A DNA stretch of 64,000 nucleotides from Ixodes scapularis (GCF_016920785.2 NW_024609846.1:106630831-106694830); one strand, 5' to 3'; numbered from the stretch's first letter, positions 9,527-19,524 are shown. The notes: generated from the sequence alone by a model not told the origin. Program-made: numbers and translations.

Positions 9527-10437
9527 GTGAGTACCGAACGCGGCAATGCAGAATCCTCCAGGAACATCGGGAGTACCGAGCGCGACCAGGCAGAATGCGT
9601 CGGTATCGGGAGTACCAAGCACACACGCAAGTATCCTGACAAGCCTACTGCCGCCACCCCGATCGTTGGATTTGAGCGGCGATCTGGAGCAAGTATGAAA
9701 GATGTGGTACGAGGAATTCACGTTGTACTCTACGGCTACAGGCAGGCTCAAGACTCAGCAGTACAATCGCCCACGTTCCCGGTAATCATTGGCGATGACG
9801 CACATCGCGTCTATCATACATTCACATTTGCAAATGAGGCGGACCGACACGACCTCGACACTGTGATAGAAAAGTTTCACGCACACTGCAGGTCGGCAGT
9901 GAACCAAACGTGCCGGGAGCTTGTTTTTGGAATGCAGAATCAGAAACCAGGAGAGAAGTTCGACAACTGGCTGACGGAGCTTCGCACGCTTGCCGCGAAC
10001 TGCGACTTCGGGGCAATGCACGGCAGGATGTTGCGCAGTCGAGGCATCCTTGATGCACTTAACAAGAAATTACAGCAGAAACTGATCAACGAAGATCCAA
10101 CGTTGGAGAAGGTGGTCCAACAATGCAGAACGGCAGAAAAGGGAGTTGAACAGTTTCGAGAGATACAATCGCTGCCAAGGCTGCAACAGCGACGCCAGAA
10201 GTGTGCGCTCCTTCAGGAGGAAAGCAGTGTTTTCAGTGCGGGTACACCACTCAAACAAGTAGAACATGCCCAGCGAAAACAGCCCGAAATGCAAGGTATG
10301 TGGACGCAAGGGACATTTCGCGCGGGTGTGCCGTACGACAAACAAATAAGATTTCCAAAAGTCTAAACAGAAATCTGCTCACCAGAATGTCAGGCAGCTA
10401 CATGAACAGGACAATGACGATGATGACACCCTTGTGA
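9527..10437 (+). pseudogene. Gypsy gag polyprotein (frameshifted)
   Basis: The frame 9527-10366 encodes a gag-like protein. It has a helical capsid region (FANEADRHDLDTVIEKFHAH, then GEKFDNWLTELRTLAANCDF) typical of K02A2.6-like Gypsy gags. The nucleocapsid Cys knuckle (CFQCGYTTQTSRTCPAK) lies in another frame (10201-10437). A third frame is needed for the second knuckle, so at least two indels occurred here. No ATG opens the frame at 9527; the true start is unclear. Gag forms the particle in which the element is reverse transcribed. Confidence 0.8.
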
Positions 10438-10472
10438 TTAGTTCTGTAGCACACTCAACGAAAGCCTGAGAA

Positions 10473-10781
10473 GTGGAAGTGTCCATCGAAGGTCAGCCTG
10501 TGAACTGCCGAGTTGACACAGGGGCAGACTGTTGTGTAATCTCTGGGAGACTGCTTCATATTCTATCCAAACGCTCAGCTCGAGAATGCAGTGTACACCT
10601 TAGTTCTTACTTCAGTCATGTGCAGACTGCAAGTGGCAAGATCACTTTGCACGTGCAGCACAAGGGGTGTGTGTCGGATGTCGACTTCTACGCTGTAAAG
10701 CAGAACGTGCCTACGACTCTGAGTGGAGTGGTATCGGAAGAACTACAGATCCTTCGACGAGTTGCCTCCGTCCAACCATAG
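10473..10781 (+). pseudogene. Gypsy aspartic protease domain
   Basis: About 100 residues contain the active-site motif RVDTGADCCVIS (DTGA) and a downstream hydrophobic strand (CVSDVDFYAV), as in retropepsins. This enzyme cuts the Gag-Pol polyprotein. The frame ends at a stop before the tandem duplication at 10788. Confidence 0.8.
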
Positions 10782-10787
10782 AAAACT

Positions 10788-11079
10788 GATCTTCTTAAAA
10801 AGTATGAAGATGCGTTTGAGGGACTGGGAACAATCAAAGGCGTGAAATACAATATGAAGCTAAAGCCAGACGCGGAAGGTGCAGTTCACCAGCCAAGAAA
10901 TGTGGCTGCTGCGATTAGGGATGACCTAAAAATGATCTTCTTAAAAAGTATGAAGATGCGTTTGAGGGACTGGGAACAATCAAAGGCGTGAAATACAATA
11001 TGAAGCTAAAGCCAGACGCGGAAGGTGCAGTTCACCAGCCAAGAAATGTGGCTGCTGCGATTAGGGATGACCTAAAAAA
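10788..11079 (+). repeat. 146-bp tandem duplication in Gypsy pol
   Basis: Two essentially identical 146-bp units (10788-10933 and 10934-11079) lie head to tail. Each starts GATCTTCTTAAAAAGTATG and ends at a GATGACCTAAAA run. The segment encodes the leader of the reverse transcriptase (LLKKYEDAFEGLG). 146 is not a multiple of three, so the duplication breaks the reading frame. The near-identity means it is recent. Confidence 0.95.
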
Positions 11080-11099
11080 AGAGCTAGATCGGATGCTCA

Positions 11100-12330
11100 A
11101 AGAGAAAATAATCACACCAGTGTCAAAACCTACTGAATAGGTTCATCGGATTGAAGTTGTAAGAAGAAGCAACGGCAAGTTGCGTGTTTGCATTGATCCC
11201 TAGACACTGAACAAGGTTCTACAAGGGGAGCATTTCTACATGCAAACCTCAGAGGACATCGCAACACGCGTGCATAAGGCGAGGTATTTTTCAGCACTGG
11301 ATGCCTCAACAGGGTTTTGTCAAATTCAGCTGTATATGAAGAGCTCCTACTTGTGCACCTTTGCAACACTTTTTTGGCTTTTTGGACGCTACCGTTTCCT
11401 CAAGATGCCCTACGGTATCTCAGCTGCACCTGAGGTTTTCCAGAAGACGATGCTTCATGTCCTCGAGGGACTTGAGGGCGTTGAGGTAATGATAGACGAC
11501 ATTTTGGTATGGGGAGAAACGGTACAACAGCATGATGAGAGACTGCAGGTAGTTCTACAGCGGTGCAGGGACGTCAACCTAACGTTGAACAAGGCAAAAT
11601 GCAAATTCCTTCAGACCGAAATAAGATGCCTGGGTCACATCTTCTCAGACAATGACCTACAGGTGGACCAGGAACCACTCGGTGACATCCTCAGCATCAC
11701 AACGCCACAAAACACCAAAGACTTAAAAAGTTTTCTTGGAGGCATCACCTATGTGAACAGGTTCATTCCGCATATGGCGGAATTCGGTGCTCCACTGCGA
11801 GAACTTCTGAGGAAGGACGTGTCATGGAGCTGGGACGAGCACCATGGGAGCACTTTCCAGGCACTTCGGGAAGCATTGAAAAAGGCCCCGGTGTTGCGAT
11901 TTTATGACAAGCAGAAGCCTCTCACTCTTTCAGTTGATGCCAGCTCTCATGGACTAAGAGCGGTCCTACTTCAAGGAGGTCAACCTGTGGCCTACTCGTC
12001 ACGGTCTCTAACAGAGACACAAGTGCGTTATACGTAAATTAAAAAGAGACCCCTTGCCGTCGCCCGCAGATGCACACGTTTCGAGGATTACGTCTTCGGA
12101 CAAACCGTCCAAGTTGAAAGTGACCACGAGTCACTAGAAGCAATCTTCCAAAATCCACTGAACCAGTGCCCGCTTCGAGTGCAAGAGATGCGGCTAACCT
12201 TGCAGAAGTATGACATCCAGGTGAAGTACAAACCTGGCAAAGCACTCTACGTAGCTGACACCCTATCGCGATATCCATCAAGTGGAATACACCACGAAGA
12301 CTACGAGGTGAACACACTGGAGGTCCTCCC
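11100..12330 (+). pseudogene. Gypsy reverse transcriptase and RNase H
   Basis: The RT fingers and palm are read through stops near 11138 and 11204. The palm includes FSALDASTGFCQIQL (first catalytic Asp) and LKMPYGISAAPEVFQKTM. The catalytic box reads EVMIDDILVWG, where most elements have a Tyr or Phe before the two Asp. The connection GHIFSDNDLQ and SFLGGITYVNRFIPH follows, then RNase H (LSVDASSHGLRAVLLQ). RNase H continues after a stop near 12035 as VESDHESLEAIFQ and ADTLSRYPS. Length and order match K02A2.6-type Gypsy elements. Confidence 0.88.
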
Positions 12331-12339
12331 AGTCACAGA

Positions 12340-13200
12340 CAAGAAGCTGGAGGAGTTCCGTGGGGCAATCGCGGAAGATGAAGACATGAAGATACTGCTA
12401 CAGTGTGCAGCGACTGAGGGGCCAAACGAAACGATGCAGGTTCGTGAGAGGTTTCGATCCTACTGGTCCTATCGGGACGAGGTCCATGCTGAGAAAGGAC
12501 TTCTGCTTCGTTCCAACCGGCTAATAGCCCCAAGAAAACTTTGACCAGAGGTGCTCCGCCTTCTGCACGCATCGCATGGGGGTATCGTGAAGACCAAACA
12601 CAAAGCCCGAGAAGTGCTGTATTGGTCAGGACTCGACCGGGACATTGAGGGAATGGTACAGCACTGCAAAGTCTGCAAGCAGTACCAGCACCAACAACCT
12701 CGCGAGCCTCTACGGAGTCATCCAATCTCAACGGGACCCTGGCAGACCATTGCTTTGGATATATTTCAACATCAAGGGAAGCACTACTTAGTAGTGGACT
12801 ACTATTCCTTTTTCTACCAACTCCATCTCATGAACAAGACGAATACACAAAGTGTGCTCAACTGCTATGCAGCTACCTTTTCCCTACGTGAACTGCCACT
12901 ACCAGTCATCACGGACAACGGTGCTCCCTTGAACAGTTCTGCCTTTGCCAGCTATAGTGAATACCACAGTATCTCTCATGTGACGTCAAGCCCTTACTAC
13001 CCAAGATCAAATGGGATGGCAGAGAGGGGAGTACAGGAAGCAAAGAAGTAGATGAACAAGCATCGTTTTGGGACTCAGGACTAGTATGCCGCACTGCTGG
13101 AGTGGCGCAACACTCCGGAGGACGGAGTTCTAAAATCTGCGGTACAGCGTCTCATGAACCGCCACACGCGAGCGCAAGTTTCCGCAGATCCATGCTTCTT
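12340..13200 (+). pseudogene. Gypsy integrase, N-terminal and catalytic parts
   Basis: After a stop near 12542, the frame 12551-13051 gives the HHCC zinc domain (HASHGGIVKTKHKAR, then CKVCKQYQHQ). The catalytic core follows with its three acidic residues: ALDIFQ, ITDNGAPLNSS and NGMAERGVQEAK. A stop comes after that, then WRNTPEDG and a LMNRHTRAQ segment up to about 13203. The rest of the integrase lies beyond the inserted element. It would join the DNA copy to host DNA. Confidence 0.88.
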
Positions 13201-13491
13201 GCAGAAAAACTCACCGGATCAAGGAACAGTAATAAAAACCCTATTGAAAATTCCACCAAGCTACGTAATTTGGGACACTGACTGCCAGTCAGCAGCCTTG
13301 GTGGAACGTGATGGATCATCAGACGTCATCTGATGATCCATCAGATGACGTCTGACTGCCACTGCCAAGGGATTTTCATCAACAAGGGCAGCATTTATAT
13401 AAGAGTAAAGCTATACGCACTCATAAATATCGCCAAATGCCTCGATAAAACAAAATGTTCGAGAAAAAAAAAAAAAGAAAAAAAAAAGCAG

Positions 13492-13565
13492 CACCACCGC
13501 GCATCGAACCCGCGACCACAGGCGTACAAATCGGACACCTTAGCCGCTATGCTACGCCACGGCTA
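13492..13565 (-). repeat. tRNA-like segment (SINE head)
   Basis: On the minus strand the sequence has a pol III A-box-like GTGGCGTAGCATAGCGG and a B-box-like GGGTTCGATGC spaced as in a tRNA. It is followed by T-rich tracts (complement of 13456-13488). The acceptor stem does not pair properly, so this is a tRNA-derived repeat rather than a working tRNA. It lies in the intron-like part next to the BEN-type exon. Confidence 0.5.
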
Positions 13566-13684
13566 GAGACACTCGATTTGAGTATTCGTTTTATACGAAA
13601 TGCTTTGGCTGCTAATGCAGTTAAGCCGTCAGCATGTTATGCACAGCACTCGTACATCACTCGCCGCACTTCAGTTCTACTCAC

Positions 13685-13859
13685 CTGCCATGTAGAGTAC
13701 TTTCGCGTCGTAGAACGATCCTTTTGTTCGCGCATCACCGGCCCAGTAGACCTGGTACACCCTGTCGTCTTCAACTACACCGCTAAAGTCCCTTACATCG
13801 TCGGAACTCACAACAGGCTGGGTCTTGTCGAGTAGAAATTCTACTAAAACATAAGACAT
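13685..13859 (-). CDS. Isolated first exon resembling BEND5-type BEN proteins
   Basis: A minus-strand ATG (13859) opens 58 codons: MSYVLVEFLLDKTQPVV, then DDVRDF, VYQVYW, and FYDAKVLYMAG. It ends at GGCAG followed by GTGAGT, a textbook donor (exon end 13685, phase 1). The pattern YVxVxFLxDxxxxxVxxxxVRDF...VYxVYxG is what I know from the N-terminus of BEND5-like proteins, DNA-binding factors with a C-terminal BEN domain. No further exon or BEN domain is present, and the exon sits wholly inside an insertion in a Gypsy element. It is therefore either a captured host exon or part of a larger transposon gene now deleted. The homology is from memory of the motif and needs a search. Confidence 0.5.
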
Positions 13860-14419
13860 TGTAGAGCCCGGGCAGGATCGACAGGTTGGAGCAAGCGGGC
13901 AAACAAAACGAGCCGGGAGCGATCGTTCATGAAAGCTCGACGAAGCCTCTATGGACGAAGCGAAGTGCGAAGTGTCGTGTTCGGCGCTTCGGCGGGCTTC
14001 TGATCAAGGTTGTCGGTCGGTTGCGTGTCATATCTCTAACGTCAGCGGTTTTATGGGCTCACGTCCCAAAATCGTTTTCTCGTGCATAGATTACTTTTCG
14101 TAATCATAGATTTGACGAAATAGTGGTATCCGAACGAACTTTACGTCCTTTGACCGTACGTCTGTCTGCACGTCAAAGCTTTCTGACGTACTGTCAGAGA
14201 CAATCGATGTACAGTCAGAATCACCACCAAGACATCCTGATGGCATTTCGCGGCGGCCGACTGCCACCAGGAAACCATCAGAAAGCCGACAAGGGGGTCT
14301 GACTGGAGTAACTTGTTGGCCAATCAGACATGCTTGACGTACAGTCAGGCACAGTCAGAGGTCCACTAGAAAACATTGACTGCCAAGCAGGGTTACATTG
14401 ATGGATTTTTCCTTCGGGA

Positions 14420-14692
14420 AAACTATTCGACCACAAAAAGAAACAAGCAAAGTACTACAACAGAGGAACCGCACCACTGCCTGATCTCAAGCCAGGAGAA
14501 CCCGTGAACGTCAAAAATCAATCAAGCCACCAGTGGGCACCAGTCATCGTCCTCACAAGGAAACAACCTCACTCGTACATTGTTCAGGGCGAAGAGGGAC
14601 TATTACATCAGAGGAATAGGGTTGTGTTGCGACAGAGTACCAGAGAAGCAAAACCTCCTGCGCGGTACACCGACCCGAACTTCACGACTTAA
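14420..14692 (+). pseudogene. Gypsy integrase C-terminal part
   Basis: Past the insertion, the frame reads KLFDHKKKQAKYYNRG, then LPDLKPGEPVNVKN, SHQWAPVIVLTRK and YIVQGEEGLLHQRNRVVL, and ends at TAA 14690-14692. This is the usual end of a K02A2.6-type integrase with its chromatin-proximal SH3-like fold. It continues the integrase interrupted at 13203. Confidence 0.8.
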
Positions 14693-14715
14693 AAGAAAGA
14701 AGAGAAAAAGGGAGA
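14693..14715 (+). promoter_or_regulatory. Polypurine tract of Gypsy element
   Basis: The run AAGAAAGAAGAGAAAAAGGG lies just before the 3' LTR. It is purine-only, as expected for the plus-strand primer. Confidence 0.75.
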
Positions 14716-14865
14716 TGTAAGTACCCTTAGGGAGCGCCACCAAGCAGAGAAAGTCGGAAAACGACGAGGAGAAACGATCACGTGACGCGTGACACGGGTG
14801 TGGCCCGAGCAGGCGTCGAGAACGCTCATACCATGAAACGTCAACAATAAACCACGAATATTAGA
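14716..14865 (+). repeat. 3' LTR of Gypsy element
   Basis: The LTR starts TGTAAGTACCC and ends AATATTAGA. It matches the 5' LTR from CCCTTAGGG onward at roughly nine bases in ten. It lacks about 16 bases that form the left half of the 5' LTR stem. The difference between the LTRs shows the insertion is not recent. Confidence 0.85.
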
Positions 14866-15122
14866 AGGGGTATGACTGTTTAGTTGTGCTAAATTTGGGC
14901 CAAGAAGACACCTATCAACTTGAGTTGTCATTCGTGTTAGCAAAAAGATGCACTCTTTCCGAAGATTTTCTGTAGCGCCTGTTGGTGTTTTTCAAACCAG
15001 CAACACGAGAACGATCGTTAAAAAAGATGTCGAACTTCCGCCACGTATTACTTGCGCATGCCCAACCCCGAAAATGGGTGTTTTCATATAAGTTCAGGCA
15101 TGGTTTATGGTCGAATTTTTAG

Positions 15123-15124
<2 letters not shown>

Positions 15125-15219
<95 letters not shown>
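15125..15219. repeat. (TA)n microsatellite
   Basis: About 95 bases of TATATA with a single TG interruption. Long TA tracts can extrude cruciforms. It separates the Gypsy flank from the direct repeat at 15223. Confidence 0.95.
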
Positions 15220-15220
<1 letters not shown>

Positions 15221-15222
15221 TT

Positions 15223-15321
15223 GGTATTCACTGGACGCCATATTTGATGGTGATGTTTAGAGCGCATGCTCAGGAGTTCACATTATCAGGCTGCTACAAC
15301 CGGCAATTTTGATGGTGCGAT
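15223..15321 (+). repeat. Direct repeat flanking the large palindrome (left copy)
   Basis: The segment from TATTCACTGGACGCCATATT to TTTTGATGGTG recurs at 18137-18235 (CATTCACTGGAGGCAATATT to TTCTGATGGTG), in the same orientation. The two copies bracket the SINE and the palindromic element. Identity is about four bases in five. Confidence 0.7.
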
Positions 15322-15489
15322 GGGGGATCGGTGGCCGAGTGGCCTAGTGCATACCAGCTCAGAGCACGTAAAGCGAAAGCTCGCAATGCAGAACCCAGGA
15401 TCCTGGGCTCAATCCCCGCCCCTGCCCGTTTCGATCTAGATGAGCATCGTACCGGCGTATCACTACTGCGTGATGCACGTTAAAGACCC
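15322..15489 (+). mobile_element. tRNA-derived SINE, copy 1
   Basis: The element starts GGGGGATCGGTGGCCGAGTG, with an A-box-like TGGCCGAGTGG. A B-box-like GGGCTCAATCC follows, spaced as in tRNAs with a long variable arm (Ser/Leu type). It continues with a conserved body (TGCCCGTTTCGATCTAGATG, then GCATCGTACCGGCG) and the tail GTTAAAGACCCC. Further copies are at 27341-28040 and 61615-61798. It resembles tick SINEs such as Ruka, but I cannot confirm that. The tail is interrupted by the palindromic element at 15490; CTAGCGGTTGTACTGCA at 17978 may be its continuation. Confidence 0.7.
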
Positions 15490-15832
15490 CTGGGCCGGTT
15501 TGCTCATCTTGCGGCTGCGGCCGCGGCCGCGGCCAAAAGGGATTTTTACGTCACGTGACCAGCTCCATGGGGACAAGGAAGTACCTAGCGTCCCTGCCTA
15601 ATGGCGGAGAGATTTACATCGCTTCAAGCACAAAAGCCTAATGTCGCTCGGAGAAGCTGATTGCAGGGACTTTCAACTGGAGTCCAATTGACCGCCCCTT
15701 TATACTGTAGGAGCGGCAGGTAAAGTTACGGCCAGGGAGGGTAAATAGGAGCCAAAAGAAAGAAAAATCCACACGAGATAAAAGCGGCGGCAGTATATTT
15801 ATCTACCACCGCCAGCGCCGGTGCCTCCCGCG

Positions 15833-15910
15833 TTCTGCTATGGTCGAGAGGTTAAAGCGCCGGTACTTGTCGTCGCGGCGTGAAAGTTCCGGGTTCAAAT
15901 CGCACTAGGG
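15833..15910 (+). repeat. tRNA-like block in left arm
   Basis: The sequence TATGGTCGAGAGGTTAAAGC (A box) and GTTCCGGGTTCAAATCGC (B box), with an anticodon-arm-like middle, resembles a tRNA gene with a long variable arm. A pyrimidine/T-rich tract follows, able to end pol III transcription. The mirror copy is at 17555-17635 on minus. The acceptor stem does not close well, so a working tRNA is unlikely. Confidence 0.6.
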
Positions 15911-16555
15911 ATTTCTTTTTTCTTTTTTTTTTTGTATTTTGCGCGTCTTACTTTTTAACTGTGATCATTTTTAGGAAATCATCCACTTGCACTACTGCGC
16001 CTTACACGTTTTTTACTGTTGTCCCACCTGTTCAATCGAAAAACCGGGAAGAAAAAAAAAAAGGATCAACGCAAGTTAACGCTCTAATACAATCATTTCA
16101 TAATGTTCATTAAAAGGAAACCAAGATAACAGCCTCGCTATGGCTTTCACACAAACGGAGCCGAAACAAGCATCCTTTTTCCCAGCATTTACAGTTTTAT
16201 GTTTTTAAATAACGCTCTTCCTACGATTGCTTTCAATAACAAGAGACGCCTCTTTAGGAGTAATAAAAGCTGCAGTTGTGACAATTAAAAAGAAACAAAA
16301 AAAAAAAAACAAGCAAAAAGAAAAAAAGGCTAGCAACTGTGGCTACACAGATTGAGCGAAATCCTACAGGCAAGGCAGCAAGTCAAACGTCTGAGAAAGT
16401 AGTAAAACCGAAATCAAAGAGATCATAATTTTACTTGCATTGAATGTGAGAAAAAAGTGAAAGCCATTTACAACTCCCTGTAATGCCGAATTAGAGCGCA
16501 GCTCTTGAGGAGGAGGAGGGAAGGGTACTGGGAAGGGGTTCAACTGACCAGGGGG

Positions 16556-16980
16556 GGTCACGTGACCCCCAAGGTTACGTGACCCCCCAATGCCGATGAT
16601 GTCATCACTGACGTCACTGATGACGTCATTAGTGACGATGACGATGCGGATACCGATGACGTCATTAGTGACGTCACTGATGACTTCACCAGTGATGATG
16701 ACGATGACAATGCGAATGTCGGTGACGTCATCAATGACGTCACTAATGACGTCATCAGTGATGATAACGTCATCAGTGATAATGACGATGACGATGTGGA
16801 TGCCGCTGACGTCACCAGTGACTATGACGTCATCGGGGGGGGGGGTCACGCGACATCGGCGGGGGTCACGTGACCTCGGGGGGTCACATGACTTCGGGGG
16901 TCACGTGACATCAGGGGAGTCACGTGACCTCGGGAAGGGGGTCACGTGCCCCCCACGAGGTCACGTGACCCCGGTGGGGG
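16556..16980. repeat. TGACGTCA array framed by TCACGTGA arrays
   Basis: 16590-16850 holds nine GACGTCA cores (for example TGATGACGTCATTAGTGACG) spaced irregularly with GATGATGAC runs. 16556-16585 and 16845-16975 hold TCACGTGAC words separated by G or C runs, five of them exact CACGTG on the right side. TGACGTCA is the CREB/ATF palindrome and CACGTG the E-box palindrome. Open frames over the array are just translations of the repeat. Confidence 0.85.
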
Positions 16981-17214
16981 CTCGCGCAGTGCATTATGGG
17001 ACATTTCCCATAATGCACCGCGCGGTTACGCCGACGGCGACGCCGCTCAAGCCGGAAACGGGCGCCTAAGAGCTGCGCTCTAAAAGTATATTTATACTCT
17101 TTACATTTTGTTGTGGCAATCGTTTTGTAATATTAACACATTACTTGTTGAATTTTAGTTAGATTAGCGGACGATCACGACCGAATGCAAAAATGAATCA
17201 GGCGTCGACATCGC

Positions 17215-17360
17215 AAACCCTCTCACTAATGCAAACACCTAAAATGACTTTGGAGCAACAAATGGAATTCATTATAATTAATTCCATTTATGATCCAAAG
17301 TCATTTTAGGTCCCTCTCTCTAATGCAAACACCTAAAATGACTTTGGATTAACAAATGGA
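17215..17360. repeat. Small nested repeats beside the right arm
   Basis: The word CACCTAAAATGACTTTGGA occurs twice in direct orientation (about 17236 and 17329) and once inverted (about 17292). An AATTCATTATAATTAATT segment lies at the symmetry centre. This is a mini-hairpin within the larger palindrome. Confidence 0.75.
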
Positions 17361-17554
17361 ATGAAATGATTGTATTAGCGCGTTAACTTGCGTTGATCTT
17401 TTTTTCTTCTTCTCGGTGTTTCGATTGAACAGGTGGGACTAACAGTAAAAACCGTGTAAGGCGCAGTAGTGCAAGTGGATGATTTCCTAAAAAGGATCAC
17501 AGCTAAAAAGTAAGACACGCACCAGATACAAAAAAAAAAAGAAAATAAGAAGTC

Positions 17555-17635
17555 CCTAGCGCCGCGATTTGAACCCGGAACTTTCACGCCGCGACGACAA
17601 GTACCGGAGCTTTAACCTCTCGACCATAGCAGCAG
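17555..17635 (-). repeat. tRNA-like block in right arm
   Basis: This is the reverse complement of the block at 15833-15910. It has the same A-box and B-box words and a T-rich tract after it. Both tRNA-like promoters would point inward, toward the loop of the palindrome. Confidence 0.6.
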
Positions 17636-18136
17636 GCGCGAGGCGCCGGCGCCGGCGGAGGTAGATAAATATACTGCTACCGCTTTTATCTCTTGTGGTT
17701 TCTTCTTTATTTTGGCTCCTATTTACCCTCCCTGGCCGTAACTTTACCTGCCGCTCCTACAGTATAACGGGGCGGTCAATCGGACTCCAGTTGAAAGTCC
17801 CTGCAATCAGTTCCTGCGAGCGACATTAGGCTTTTGTGCTTGAAGCAATGCGGATCTCTCCGCCATTAGGCAGGGACGCTAGGTACTTCCTTGTCCCCAT
17901 GGAGCTGGTCACGTGACGTAAAAATCCCTCTTGGCCGCAGCCGCGACCGCAGCCGCAAGATGACCAAAGCGGCCCTGGCTAGCGGTTGTACTGCAATGGC
18001 TAAATTGCTCATCTACAGCTAAGACACCAGACGCCCAGTGAGGCAGACTAACTTCTTGCTGTATAAACATACACACAACAATGCGTCACGAGAGGGAACC
18101 GTACGAGGGCGCCACCGAAGCATCTCGCCACTAATA

Positions 18137-18235
18137 GCATTCACTGGAGGCAATATTTGAGGGCGATGTTTAGAACGGATGCTGAGAGCAAGCTCACGGT
18201 ATAGGCTGCTAAGATCGGCTGTTCTGATGGTGTGT
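18137..18235 (+). repeat. Direct repeat flanking the large palindrome (right copy)
   Basis: Second copy of 15223-15321. Shared words are ATTCACTGGA, GCGATGTTTAGA/GTGATGTTTAGA, AGGCTGCTA and GATGGTG. It lies 160 bases beyond the palindrome end. Confidence 0.7.
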
Positions 18236-19379
18236 AATGCACGTTGGAAAAGGATTATGGAAGCTCGCCATCCGAACGCGCTCAGTAGTCGCGCAGACAG
18301 TTATGGCCGCCAGCAAATACTTCCTACAGAGTGTGTTCTACCAAGGGTTTAAACCGACTAAATAACTGGTTGACAAAACGGATCGGCATAGTTCTATAAT
18401 AGAATTGTTAGCCGAACCCATATTTACGTTTCAGTGAAAATTCCAGGAACACATCTGATAAATTGTTATCCTTTCCTGTACACGCGGGAATAATATTGAG
18501 TTAGGGTGGTTCTGGCTTTAACGTACATTACACACGATTCCTCCATGAAACAGAATACCAGATTAAACATTACCCATGTATAAAAGGCGAAAATATTTCA
18601 GGGTTACCTTGGAAAATGTGCCGAGCTCTTGTCACGTATTTTCGAGGCACGCTTCTTTCTCTTTTTCTTTTTTTTTTTTCTATCAAAGAGGGCCTTACGT
18701 CCGATGCTACAAGCGCGAGCATGTGGCCCCGAACAACACTGTACCCGAGCGGTGCTTGCACTGCACGAGCGTGCGGGCTTGACAGGAAAGGTGAAAGCCT
18801 GGAGCTCGCTCTTGTAGGTTTTGCTACGCTCAACCTGAAAGTGAAACAAAGTATAAAACAACTCAGTTGGGAAACTGCTATAGAACCTGCTTTGAAAAAG
18901 TGGCTCCGATTCGTACTCGAGAGGAGGAGATAAACTTACGGTGCTTGTACCGCCCCTCCAACGTTAGCCTGACGACTACCGGTACAGTGCTGAGTGTGCT
19001 GCCCGTACTGGAGAACCGATCTAAAGGTGATCGGAACGCCGCCATTTCTCAGGCACCGGCCACTCTGGGAATTGCACGGCTGCACACATTGGTTCAGACA
19101 TAGCCTCCTTTATACTCCTTTATATCAGTATAAAGAAGGCTATGGTTCAGGTCAAGTGGCGCAAGGGCCGGTGGCGTTATCTTGCAGTGCCAATTCGCAG
19201 TAGCTATATAAATAAACTCATGTTTCTTGTAAATCAAGGAGGACGACGAAGTTAACCAAACTTGGGACGCTGAACCTGTACCTCTTCAGAAATTTGGGTT
19301 CGAAACGGTTTTTACTGGTCCTTAGGACCAGATATCCTGTGTGGATATCAGAATTTAAGCCATGCGCACGCCGCCGAGC
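18236..19379. other. No gene recognised
   Basis: Open frames of up to about 105 residues near 18570-18930 occur on several frames of both strands. They centre on a T-rich tract and show no domain. A short repeated CTTTATA motif is near 19110-19130. Nothing else stands out. Confidence 0.4.
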
Positions 19380-19524
19380 TTAAAGGTGAACGCAGGTGGA
19401 TTCTGAGATCGTCTATTTACCGTCATAACTCAATCAATTGCCTCTAAGCATCCTAAAAAAAACGAAATTACATTTGAGGGCAGCCGATTTCTCTATTAAA
19501 AATCCAATCAAATATCGTGTCACG

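Larger units (their letters stand above)
13212..14416. mobile_element. 1.2 kb element inserted in Gypsy integrase, carrying a gene exon
   Basis: Gypsy integrase sequence stops at ...CAGAAAAACT (ending 13211) and resumes at GGAAAACT (14417-14424), so 6 to 8 bases are duplicated around the insert. The insert is full of CTGAC/GTCAG words near both ends. It includes the hairpin GACGTCATCTGATGATCC/GGATCATCAGATGACGTC-like block at about 13310-13355. It carries a tRNA-like stretch (13492-13565, minus) and an exon of a BEN-type gene (13685-13859, minus). Clear terminal inverted repeats were not found, so the class is unknown. Confidence 0.6.
9315..14870 (+). mobile_element. Gypsy-type LTR retrotransposon (nearly complete, broken)
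   Basis: Short LTRs (9320-9485 and 14716-14865) enclose gag, protease, reverse transcriptase, RNase H and integrase in the Ty3/Gypsy order. The host repeat AGGGG lies directly outside both ends (9315-9319 and 14866-14870), a 5-bp target duplication. A primer-binding-like TGGCGTCAGAAGTG follows the 5' LTR and a purine-rich tract precedes the 3' LTR. The element is dead. It has frameshifts in gag, a 146-bp tandem duplication before the RT, stops near 11138, 11204 and 12035 and around 13050, and a 1.2 kb insertion within the integrase end. Confidence 0.9.
15490..17977. mobile_element. Large palindromic (long-TIR) element, CCAGGGCC family member 1
   Basis: The ends are CTGGGCCGGTTTGCTCATCT and, inverted, CCAGGGCCGCTTTGGTCATC. 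The left arm (about 15490-16104) matches the reverse complement of the right arm (about 17361-17977) nearly throughout. It includes TTTTTACGTCACGTGACCAG, the tRNA-like block and the CAACGCAAGTTAACGC inner end. The 1.25 kb loop carries the TGACGTCA and CACGTG arrays. No transposase is visible, so it is non-autonomous. Two shorter relatives are at 36223-37308 and 54742-55879. Confidence 0.8.

Noticed and set aside
15833..15910. True tRNA gene
   Set aside because: A and B boxes are present but the acceptor stem does not pair and the copy is mirrored inside transposon arms, so it is tRNA-derived.
16364..17069. Long Thr/Ser/Met-rich frames on both strands
   Set aside because: They are translations of the TGACGTCA and CACGTG arrays.
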